DNA of 64,000 nucleotides from Phlegmacium glaucopus (taxonomy: Eukaryota > Basidiomycota > Agaricomycetes > Agaricales > Cortinariaceae), in NCBI GenBank assembly GCA_015039465.1, contig MU129989.1, positions 279,019 through 343,018 of the forward strand, in the 5' to 3' direction. This document shows positions 55,441 to 64,000 of the stretch, piece after piece. Every line of letters starts with the position of its first letter. Within the stretch, counting starts at the first letter, position 1. The notes below the pieces were generated by a model. It saw nothing but the letters and a program-made list of their open reading frames with translations. It ran no database searches and had not been told where the DNA came from. Made by a program: the position numbers and the translations under genes.

Positions 55441-57352
55441 GCCGTGTGATGTGAGAAACAGAGAATGAAATCAACATTACTTGTGCAAATCACATGTGAT
55501 CACATGATCGCACTCCTTGCACTGAACAAAATACATGATTTTAATGGCAACAAGGTCATTGCCATCTAATCTTAATATATTGGTTTGTTGTGCTACTTGA
55601 CATATTACTTGGTTTGCATAATTATATTATTTTTCTAGTAAAGTCAAGTGATTTTCTTAGGCCTGCTGATCTAACTTAATTCTGCTTGGAATACCAGATT
55701 CTGCTTGGAAATTGGTCATATTTGGATCTAGTCAGTGTTCAAAGATGTGGAAACGAGTGTATATTGTGATGATGGTAGTTATAATTATAGTCACAGTAAA
55801 CAAACAATGCTACAAAGTAATCCCAAGTGTCTACACATGCAAATAAGGGGGTGGCATGCAACAAAGGTGAAGTATTGTAGATTACTAATGAATCCCAACA
55901 GTCAGGTCAGATCAGATCTGGTCAGAATCTGGTCAGATAAATTGGCTCTATTACTGCCATTTGGGCTGGAAAATATTCTGACCAGAATCTGATCAGTTTA
56001 AGTGGCTTACAGCAAAGACCTCCAAATTTTCATTCCTAGTCCAAGCTTAGTCCATGCAGAGTCCAAGTGGACTCCTAGCAGACTCAGTCTGTGCAGAGTC
56101 TGAGTTTAGTCTGAGCAGAGTCTGTGTGGAGTCCAAGCAGATGCTAGGAGTCCACTTGGACTCCACTTGGACCTAAACTTGGACTAGGAACAGAAATTTG
56201 GCTGGTCCTTCTGCCAAAAAAATTGCTCAGACAGTCCACATGGACTGCTCAGAATTAGTAGGAGGTTGTGATGCAGTAGTTGGTACTACATTTAGAATTG
56301 TTAATTTATTATGTGAGAAAAAGGACTGTCCTTTTTGAGATTCAAGCAGGTAGGGTTGGCAATATTGCTAGCACAAGAGTCTTTCAGTAATGGACCTTCA
56401 TTACTCTGAAAGATAGTGTGTTACAGACAGTAAAATGAGTAGAACTTATGTGTTATAAGTTTTTTGAGAATGAATGAGTTATCTGAGCTTTTCCATAAAC
56501 TGGGGGATATTATTCAACTGATTTTGTAGAGTATATACAGCTACTTATTTATACAAATGAGGGGCCACCCATAGAGCCATTGTATGCATAAAATGGTCTG
56601 TGGCATTTTTCCTATGTCTTTTGGCTGTCTTGTGGCCCTTTCTTTTTATGGAAATGCCCACTGTTCAATGGTAAAGTAATTTACTTTACTTACAAGGTGG
56701 AGCAGGATATTGACCCTTATTGGTATCCATTAGAGCTACACTCTCAAAAGTGCCCTGGACACAAGTATCCCCCACTGTATGCCCATCAGCTTGAACTATA
56801 GGATGAGAAACCAATGTTGCCAAACCCTTAACATTATTGTCATCAGGTTCATTGGAGGTTGATGCAGGTGGAGTGAGAGTGGGGTGATGGATATGTGTCC
56901 CATGTGCAGCTGTCAAGAAGAGAATGTTCTGCATTGCATCATAGTGTGCCCACCCTCTTTTTATAAATGGCTTGAGTTCTGTCTAAGAACATGAAGAATT
57001 TATCAGATGAAAATGTATTTGGGTGGATGGCTATAGTGTACTTTTTTTGTGATGAGATTATTCCAAATTTCTGCCTCAGTTTCAGTTTGTATACACCCAT
57101 TTCTTTAGGATCAAAGAAGAGCCCAGGTGCTGTATGATAAAACTCAATTCACCACTTTTGCATTTCTCTCAACTGAGCATTTGGGTGTGTAACATTCAGA
57201 GAGATGTTAAACAGCTGAGGAAAGAAAGAAAGGAGACAGGGGGGAATATATATGAACGAGGAAACTACAAGAACAAATATGTGTGGCACTTGTAATGTTC
57301 ATGTGATGTATAAGATGTTGTCATCTGACATACAAAAACAATTCCAACATTA
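55441..57352. other. Noncoding with subterminal-type arrays
   Basis: At 55,905-56,000 GGTCAGATCAGATCTGGTCA words resemble the left end of the insert at 21,966. At about 56,010-56,270 AGTCCAAG/GAGTCTGAG words form a second array with an inverted partner, beginning ACCTCCAAATTTTCATTCC; this is probably a small non-autonomous element. From 56,280 to 57,352 no gene is recognised; a minus-strand frame at 56,686-56,934 has no motif. Confidence 0.45.
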
Positions 57353-57509
57353 TATACCAAAATGAGAGGAAAAATGAGAGGAATCCATTGGTAATGAAAT
57401 CATGATATGACATATAATTTTGTACATATTATATACAAAATAGTGCAAAATATCCAGTAAAATGATGTGCTCTATGCTTATATATATGCCTAGCATGACA
57501 TATTGTATA

Positions 57510-57944
57510 TGTTATGAATGTCTGGTATGCTCACGGCCCCCTATTCCTTTTTCCCTTCTCTGTACTATACTTCCCCTTTCCCTCATCATTTCTCTATCAC
57601 ATCGCTCCCAACCTACCCTTTGCCCTATACCTTCCTTTGTACTATATATAGCTATCGCTCCCATTTCCCTTATCTCTGACTCATACCGACTCGTACTCCC
57701 AGCATGGACCATCCCTCTATCTCTGACTCGACCCCCTAGTATATAAGAGCCATACCCATAGCTACAATCCTTAGTTTAGACCTTCTGTATTTCCTACGGT
57801 CTTAATCTACCAGCTTGCTCAGAATCCCTCGGACGTCCCCAGTCTCTCGTTGTGATAAGTGATTGCAGTTGTATCTAAGTCCCTAGTTACTTGGTCTATC
57901 GGCCCAGCACCAAACGCGAGTGCAAGCTTATAGTCGCCGTAACA
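57510..57944 (+). repeat. Solo LTR, family 3
   Basis: A 435-bp solo LTR, TGTTATGAATG ... CGCCGTAACA, with a perfect 5-bp duplication GTATA (57,505-57,509; 57,945-57,949). It contains CTAGTATATAAGAGCC, a probable promoter box. An older copy lies at 36,227-36,595. Confidence 0.87.
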
Positions 57945-58204
57945 GTATACTGTTAGATAGCTACACATTTAGGGAATCTAATCATATTGTGAGCATGGGA
58001 ATGTAAGCACTTTTTAAAACATTAAAATGCATAAAATCATGTAGGGATGCCAAAGTTCAGTTCTGAACCAGTCCAGAGAACCAGAACCAGCTGAACCAGA
58101 CCATGGTTCTGGTTCGGTTCTGGTTCTGGATCAGCCTCAGCCATCTGGTTCTGGTTCTGGTTCTGGTTCTTGATTGGCAGATCAAATTATTCTGAACTAC
58201 TATA

Positions 58205-59036
58205 TGTTAGGGGACACCCAATTTCAATCCAAACCTCAACCTCAGAACCATACATCCTGCCTTTCCAACAACCCCTGACCTTCCGTCCAACTCCACTTCC
58301 GCCACTGGTTTACTCTGGAACCCTGTAACTCCATTCCAACTCTGATCCTCCAGTTCGCTCCATCTTTTATTTTTATTTTTTCACATCACACCACTTCTTA
58401 ATTAATTAATTAATTATTATTGTATCATTCCTTTATTTATTTTATATCTCTGTTATGTCCATATTAGTACTTAAATACCCCCAGCCTAGCAGGGATCCCC
58501 ATCCTTTCCTCTTTGGATCCCCCGCTAGGTGAGTCACTTGTAGATATCTTTTCTGAAATATTATTAACTTTGGATCCCCTGCTAGCTTGACTAAGTCAGT
58601 GTCGCTGTTAGGGCAACTGCGACGCTGACTTAGTCAAGCTAGCAGGGGATCCAAAGTTAATAATATTTCAGAAAAGATATCTACAAGTGACTCACCTAGC
58701 GGGGGATCCAAAGAGGAAAGGATGGGGATCCCTGCTAGGCTGGGGGTATTTGAGTACTAATATGGACATAACAGAGATATAAAATAAATAAAGGAATGAT
58801 ACAATAATAATTAATTAATTAATTAAGAAGTGGTGTGATGTGAAAAATAAAAATAAAAGATGGAGCAAACCGGAGGATCGGAGTTGGAACGGAGTTATGG
58901 GGTTCCGGAGTAAACTGGTGATGGAAGTGGAGTTGGATGGAAGGTCGGGGGTCATTGGAAAGGTGGGATGTATGGTTCTGAGGTTGAGGTTTGGATTGAA
59001 ATCGGGTGTCCCCTAACAGTTGCAGTTGCCCTAACA
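58205..59036 (+). repeat. Solo LTR of the Gypsy family, interrupted
   Basis: This solo LTR lies at 58,205-58,605 plus 59,024-59,036, in the same orientation as the Gypsy element at 10-21 kb, with a perfect 5-bp duplication CTATA (58,200-58,204; 59,037-59,041). It is interrupted near its 3' end by an inverted copy of itself. Confidence 0.92.
58606..59018 (-). repeat. Inverted solo LTR inserted into its own kind
   Basis: 413 bp, TGTTAGGGCAAC ... GGTGTCCCCTAACA, the same Gypsy LTR family on the opposite strand. The flanks GTCGC (58,601-58,605) and GTTGC (59,019-59,023) are a 5-bp duplication with one mismatch. Together with the outer LTR it forms an almost perfect 400-bp palindrome. Confidence 0.92.
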
Positions 59037-59219
59037 CTATATCCCAAGGCAAATATTTAAGTAACATATCAACCTGTTTGTGTCATTTTACAGGTTAAAT
59101 GGTACATTGTATAATGAAAATATTTATCCAAGTCACCAACACCATATATTTCTAATCAGAAGTACATCATTTTTTGGTCTGGCATAGTACATAATCAATA
59201 ATGTGTCTCATTTACTCTA

Positions 59220-59793
59220 TGTTACATTCCATTATACATTACTCCAGTCCGGCTCTGCTGGAGCTGTCTCCGGTAGTCTATAGTCCATACCAGTGCTTTC
59301 CCTTACATCCAGAATACTCCTTCCTACAACCAGCTCCGAAGATTTTCCATATCATTCCAGCTCCTCTGGATTTACTCCAAACCTGTTTCCCTCATCTTCA
59401 CCATAACAACCACATCTTTGTCATCACTTTCCCATTATCAGTCAGCACACCAGCGTCGGATTATTCACCCAAGAATGCAGGACTTTCCGGGAGCAGAGCA
59501 CAGCACTTTATATTTATCTTTTATATTTTGGTTGCTATTCCCTTTATTATTTAAGTACTCGAAGCTTGTATGTTTTCCTCAGTTCGAATATCAACTTAGT
59601 TTCCTCCTCCTATTCTTCCTCTAAGTTCCTGCAACTTCTGGTTCCACTCTGTTCCGTTCTTACTCCAAAATTAGGACATGAAGGTTTAGGGTAGCACAGC
59701 ATATATGCTGAGGCTGAAGTCCTTATCCGTTCCATGGTTCCGTTCCAATCAAACTCCATCCGATACTCCGGAATAGAGTTCCCGAACTTAACA
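59220..59793 (+). repeat. Solo LTR, family 2
   Basis: 574 bp, TGTTACATTCC ... CCGAACTTAACA. The flanks CTCTA and CTATA differ at one base, a probable 5-bp duplication. The open frame at 59,201-59,554 is LTR sequence, not a gene. Confidence 0.85.
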
Positions 59794-59802
59794 CTATAAC
59801 TT

Positions 59803-61756
59803 TGTTAAGTTTGAGAACTCTATTCCGGAGTATCAGACAGAGTTTGATCGGAACGGAACCATGGAACAGATAAGGACTTCAGCCTCAGTGTATATGCTGT
59901 GCTACCCTAAACCTTCATGTCCTAATTTCAGAGTAAGAACGGAACGGAGTGGAACCGGAAGTTGCAGGAACTTAGAGGAAGAATAGGAGGAGGAAACTAA
60001 GTTGATATTCGAACTGAGGAAAACATACAAGCTTTGAGTACTTAAATAATAAAGGGAATAGCAACCAAAATATAAAAGATAAATATAAAGTGCTGTGTTC
60101 TGCTCCCGGTGATAGGACTGAAAGTTGAATACCTATGGATTATTCAATTTTTCATAATATTATTCTTCAATTGAATCAACAAGATCAATAACCCAACCAT
60201 GAATTAATCTACAAATTGATATTGTAAGGGTCAAAAGTGTTGACTACACTTGTTGATTAAACTGGAAATTGCATAGTAATAAATGTTAAAGCAGCAGATA
60301 ACTATGATCTGAATTGATCTATTTATCATACTGTTAAACAACACTACAAAAAAGTTCAGACTCTAACCATACAAAATCCATAATGGTCAAATGAACTACT
60401 TGCAATCTAAAGTAACTATCAAAGTCTACAACTATGAAGGATTGTTATACAATTCCTAAGGATAACATCAGTAAGTCAAATATCAATAAAAGGTCCTAAT
60501 AATGAAGCATGTGATATCATGTGACATTCATGTGACATTTTGTGACATTTGTAACATTTTTGTAACATTTTGTCACATTTTGTGACATTATGAAACATAT
60601 GACATCATAAAACAATGATCAGTCATCTAGAAACAAGACATGACATCATAAAACAATGATCAGTCATCTAGAAACAAGACATGACATCATAAAACAAGGA
60701 TTTATCATCCAAAAACAAGACATGACATCATAAAACAAAACATGACATCATAAAATAGCATCAGTAATCATAAAACATAGACATGACATCACAGACTCTT
60801 ACCTAATTTTGTTTCTCATTTATGTATAAAAGTAGCTAGAAAGCACCAGTAAAATTAGTGAATTTGCACTCTTCCTTTCTTTCCCAAGTTTCAGCGCTCT
60901 GAATTGGCACAAGTTAGAATTGGAATTACAAGTGGACTTGCTTTGCTTCACTCAGTTCAAAGGGTATTAAATCCTAAAGGGGCTTACCTTTGTTCTGTGT
61001 AAACCAAGAATATTAAATCCTATAGGGACTTGTCTTGGAAGCAAGGATATTAAATCCTTTGTCAGAGTCTGAGGAGAAATCCTTGTACTATAAAGCTGTC
61101 TCACAGTCTGCCTCAGGGACTTTAAATCATTTGTTGTGGATAGTCAAAGAATATTAATCCCTACTACCAAAATTGGTTATCATATAGACAAAGGATATTA
61201 AATCCTATAGGGACTTGCCTTTGTTCTATCAAAAAGCACTATATAATAGTCTAAGAAATTGGACTATAAACTTGTTATCAGAATCATAGTCTAGAACATT
61301 TGGACTTTAAAAGTGTATTGTTGTTTTATTCAAGAGTATACTGGTTATACTTTCAAGGAAACCCCAACTTGCACAAAAACAGAGTTTGTTGGTCATTAAA
61401 GTTATTGGTTTCTGGATTTGTTGTAGACAAATTCCTAAAAACGGTAATCCTTTGATTACCATATAAAGCCAAACTCAATCATATCACCGGAAAGTCCTGC
61501 ATTCTTGAGTGAATAATCCATAGCGGGTGTGCTGACTGATAATGAGAAAGTGATGACAAAGAAATAGTTGTTATGTCAAAGATGTGGTAATGGGTTTGGA
61601 GTAACGTCGGAAGAGCCAGAATGATACAGAGAAGTCTCGGAGTTGGATGTAGGAAGAGTAGATCCAGAAACAAAGGAAAGTACTGGAACAGAGTACGGAC
61701 TACCAGAGACAACTCCGACGGAGCTGGAGTGGAGTAATGTATAATGGAATGTAACA
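59803..61756 (-). repeat. Solo LTR, family 2, inverted and interrupted
   Basis: 59,803-60,109 plus 61,491-61,756 make a 573-bp LTR, inverted relative to its neighbour and only 9 bp away. The sequence ATAACTT occurs on both sides. It is interrupted by the 1.4-kb LTR-like insertion at 60,110-61,486. Confidence 0.85.
60110..61486 (+). repeat. Long solo LTR with 4-bp duplication
   Basis: 1,377 bp, TGATAGGACTGAAAG ... CAATCATATCA, with a perfect 4-bp duplication CCGG (60,106-60,109; 61,487-61,490). The start matches the TGATAGGAC of gag-only element B, which also ends in ATCA. Interior repeats: TGTGACATTT words (about 60,515-60,600), a 41-bp unit with ACATGACATCATAAAACAA (60,585-60,780), and GGATATTAAATCCT units (60,960-61,215). 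Orientation is inferred from the TGATAGGAC start. Confidence 0.78.
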
Positions 61757-62310
61757 ATAACTTCAGGTTTTATTAATATTAATATACTCCTATTGCAAGA
61801 TCTAAAGTTGTCACTGATTGGCAAAATGAGTTAGTAGTATTTTTTCTTTTTATGTTTGCTTTTAGTGATGTCATGGTTATAACACCAATACTACAAACTT
61901 CTGGCCTCAACTTTTAAGATATACTTATTTCTAAGAAATAGGATGTAATTTTATAAAATGAAAATTTCTTGTCTAATTAGTGGTATCCTAACAAAGTCTA
62001 TTTTTGAATGGTTCTTATGGTTCTGGTTCTGGTTTTTCCAAATGGTTCTGGTCCTGGTTCGAAACTGAACTTTGGCATCCCTAATAAAATGCATAAAATA
62101 TGCACACAATTTATATATAGTTGGAATGCCTGTAAGAACACAGTTCTATTGCCACACAATATATCATGTCACACATATTTTGGAAACATAAGGCATCTCA
62201 TTTTACTGCATATTTTGTGCTATTTTGCATATGACACATACAAAAGTGCATGTCACATCATGATTTCATTACCAATGGATTCCTTTTATTTTTCTGAACA
62301 TTTTGGTATA

Positions 62311-63062
62311 TCATACATAGTAGCCCTTCAGGAAGTGACAGAATATATTATTTAGTCAGGAGGGATATATATAGTTGTTGCTAATTTTGCTATGTGGATT
62401 CCTATCAAGAAAGATCTAGCACATAAGGTAGAAGACACCCATAACCTCGACAAGCCTGAGGACACTTCTGCACAGGACATTCATTGAATCTCAACAGTTT
62501 CTCAATGATTCTCAGCCATTTTTTTCTGCAGAGTGGACATTCAAATGCCTATTAGCATTATTCTACCCATTCAAAATGATCATATCTTGTGTAATTCCTT
62601 CACAAAATAGCCCAGATGCCACCCCCTAGAAAATAGCAACATCAAAACACTATATTTTTGTGTACTTTCTGCTAGGATACAACTACTAAGAAATAATAAT
62701 AATATGATTTCAGAACATTAAAATGACTGCTGGTTGTGGATATAATGAGCTCGGAAGATGGGATGTGGAAGAAAGAGATGTTACAAGTGCAAACTTCATT
62801 GCAAACGGCAATAACTATGAAATAAGAATAACTGGCGTCTAGCACTCGCATGTGTTCCCAAGCCATGCTTCGTGTCAGGGTAATCCGACTTGATAGCATT
62901 AAAATCATGCCCAAAAGCAGGTTTCATTGAAGAGCAAAGCCCGCAGAAGGATGGATGGTATGCTGCAAAACAATGATCATCTCATCAAACAATCAATCAA
63001 TGGACATTGCCTGTGTTCGTTCAGCCATCGCCGCTGCATAGGGATTTCCTGAATGTGCTTCG
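62311..63062. other. No gene seen
   Basis: AT-rich spacer between the transposon nest and the gene at the right edge. It probably contains the 3' untranslated and downstream region of that gene. Composition becomes less AT-rich from about 62,750. Confidence 0.5.
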
Positions 63063-64000
63063 TTAACTGGATAACATTCCAGGAATAGTTGGTCTTGAAT
63101 GCTTACTGCTGCCCCACTCTGGAGCTTGTGGCATTGGTACACTCAGGCTTGAAGAACTGTCAGAGGCGACTGGATCGGGGGGCCGAGACCTTGTTAAAGG
63201 AAATGTCTTCTCTTCAGGTGGGGATGATTTATTAGTAGTATCGGAAGGGACAGGTTGCACATCCGTGGTAACGACATCATAGCTTGGAGGAGGGGGATTT
63301 TGAGCAAGGTAACTCTCAAAGGTCGCTTTCCTAAACTCGTGCAGTTCCCGACGACAACGGTCCAAAGCTCTTGAAGCTTGCACGAGCTGTGCACCAGCTG
63401 CATCTACCCTACGTCGCGCGGCGTCCCGCTCAGCCTTGAGCTAAAGAAGATTCAGTGTGTGAAGGTTTTTTGGAAGGCCGCGAACGTACTCGTTGATTAG
63501 ACAGAACGACTTGGGCAGCTGACTGCTTGATCTTGTCTGTACACGTTTATGTGAATATGATACGTTAGACTCCAGAAAACGAGGACGATAGTTACTATGG
63601 AATGCCATATCTGTATATATGTTGTCGAAGAAAACGTCACTTATTATTGAACTAGGCTGAAATTAGCAAAAGAAACATGTAAAGATGGAAAAGCAACGGA
63701 CCCTCGGGCTATATTGACTCGTCCAACAGATTGAACCCGAGGAGATGCTCGAATAGCTTGGCTTACTAGCATCTCAACCTGAGATGCATTAGTTTGGGCA
63801 TTTGTCAACGCATTCCTTTCCATCATGTCGGCCATACTGATGTCATTAACAAAGATTAGCTCAAACTATGTGTATCAGGATGCGATTATAGCATACCTTC
63901 CACCTCCCCACATATCTGCGCCCGACCGCCGAGTCAGCAACAACATCGATGGCATAGGTAGGGATGAACGGACCATAGCGAGAGTATCCCAGTGCTTCTT
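63063..64000 (-). CDS. Unrecognised multi-exon gene, 5' truncated
   Basis: Five exons fit GT-AG rules and phase: 63,897-64,000 (open at the window edge), 63,767-63,836, 63,596-63,656, 63,490-63,536 and 63,063-63,440; introns are 60, 110, 59 and 49 bp. They give 219 residues without a stop. The joined protein reads GADMWGGGS-MADMMERNAL, then SDVFFDNIYTDMAFHNKIKQ, and a charged, probably coiled-coil helix (RLKAERDAARRRVDAAGAQL; DRCRRELHEFRKATFESYLA). The C-terminus is Pro/Ser-rich (NPPPPSYD ... RPTIPGMLSS). I do not recognise a family. It is the only gene here not tied to a transposon and has a less AT-rich composition. The first two junctions are the least certain. It may be a host gene, possibly structural or scaffolding. 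Confidence 0.6.

Larger units (their letters stand above)
58042..62083. mobile_element. TIR element with TAGGGATGCC ends
   Basis: The left end is TAGGGATGCCAAAGTTCAGT then TCTGAACC. The right end, reverse-complemented, is TAGGGATGCCAAAGTTCAGT then TTCGAACC. GGTTCTGGTTCTGG arrays lie inside both ends. The flanks carry an 18-19-bp direct repeat (TAAAATGCATAAAAT with CATG or ATG). Without the solo LTRs inside it only about 680 bp of the element remains, with no coding capacity. The sequence at 712-888 is a relative. Confidence 0.82.
57353..62310. mobile_element. MITE-like inverted repeat hosting a deep nest
   Basis: Arms at 57,353-57,478 and 62,192-62,310 are inverted copies about 120 bp long, sharing GGAATCCATTGGTAATGAAA TCATGAT and a TATACCAAAAT end. 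If all later insertions are removed, the original element would be only about 500 bp. The insertions between the arms are a solo LTR (57,510-57,944) and the TIR element (58,042-62,083) with its own LTR insertions. Outer ends and target duplication were not resolved. Confidence 0.65.

Noticed and set aside
1..64000. tRNA or rRNA genes
   Set aside because: I found no convincing cloverleaf or rRNA core by eye; a covariance-model search would be needed to exclude degenerate ones.

Overview
The window looks like a transposon-dominated stretch of a filamentous basidiomycete genome, probably an Agaricomycete. The signs are a Tnp2-type CACTA transposase, a CxC5/CxC6 (KDZ-associated) cysteine-cluster protein, a Tf1-like chromovirus with a chromodomain, a DIRS-like tyrosine-recombinase retroelement, and short introns (49-110 bp) with CTAAY branch sites. 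There are no bacterial features. The only candidate host gene is a 5'-truncated five-exon gene at the right edge (63,063-64,000, minus strand). A 488-base run of N at 23,573-24,060 is an assembly gap.

Layout. 1-545: simple repeats with repeated stem-loops. 712-888: remnant of a GGTTC-type inverted-repeat element. 889-6,328: a Ty1/copia element on the minus strand, with one complete and one truncated LTR. 6.3-10.4 kb: noncoding DNA with three small inverted-repeat elements. 10,467-34,219: one CACTA (Tnp2) transposon carrying a transposase gene and a six-exon accessory gene, blown apart by nested insertions. These are a chromodomain Gypsy element (10,488-20,947), itself split by a gag-only LTR element (10,521-14,980); a 1.6-kb hairpin/minisatellite-rich insert (21,966-23,534); a second gag-only LTR element (about 23,546-28,399); and a 1.7-kb DNA transposon sitting inside an intron (32,021-33,688). 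34-40 kb: AT-rich noncoding DNA with a solo LTR. 40,036-43,106: a nearly complete DNA transposon with long inverted repeats and a perfect 8-bp target duplication, encoding only a CxC5/CxC6 protein. 44.7-45.8 kb: copia fragment and a miniature element. 46.4-50.5 kb: DIRS-like element on the minus strand. 50.6-56.3 kb: non-autonomous elements with subterminal repeat arrays and a solo LTR. 57.3-62.3 kb: a deep nest of solo LTRs inside an inverted-repeat element.

How the parts relate. Nothing resembles an operon or pathway. The window records successive transposition: target-site duplications, split reading frames and LTR self-insertions give an order of events. Most coding copies are dead. A recurring kind of lesion is TGA at positions where the protein context suggests arginine, which is what CGA-to-TGA deamination would produce. 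The most interesting candidates are a DNA-transposon group with CTTTAC/CTCCCCCACA termini and 8-bp duplications, one member of which appears to use a CxC5/CxC6 protein as its own transposase, and two gag-only LTR elements that share a primer-binding site but have no reverse transcriptase.
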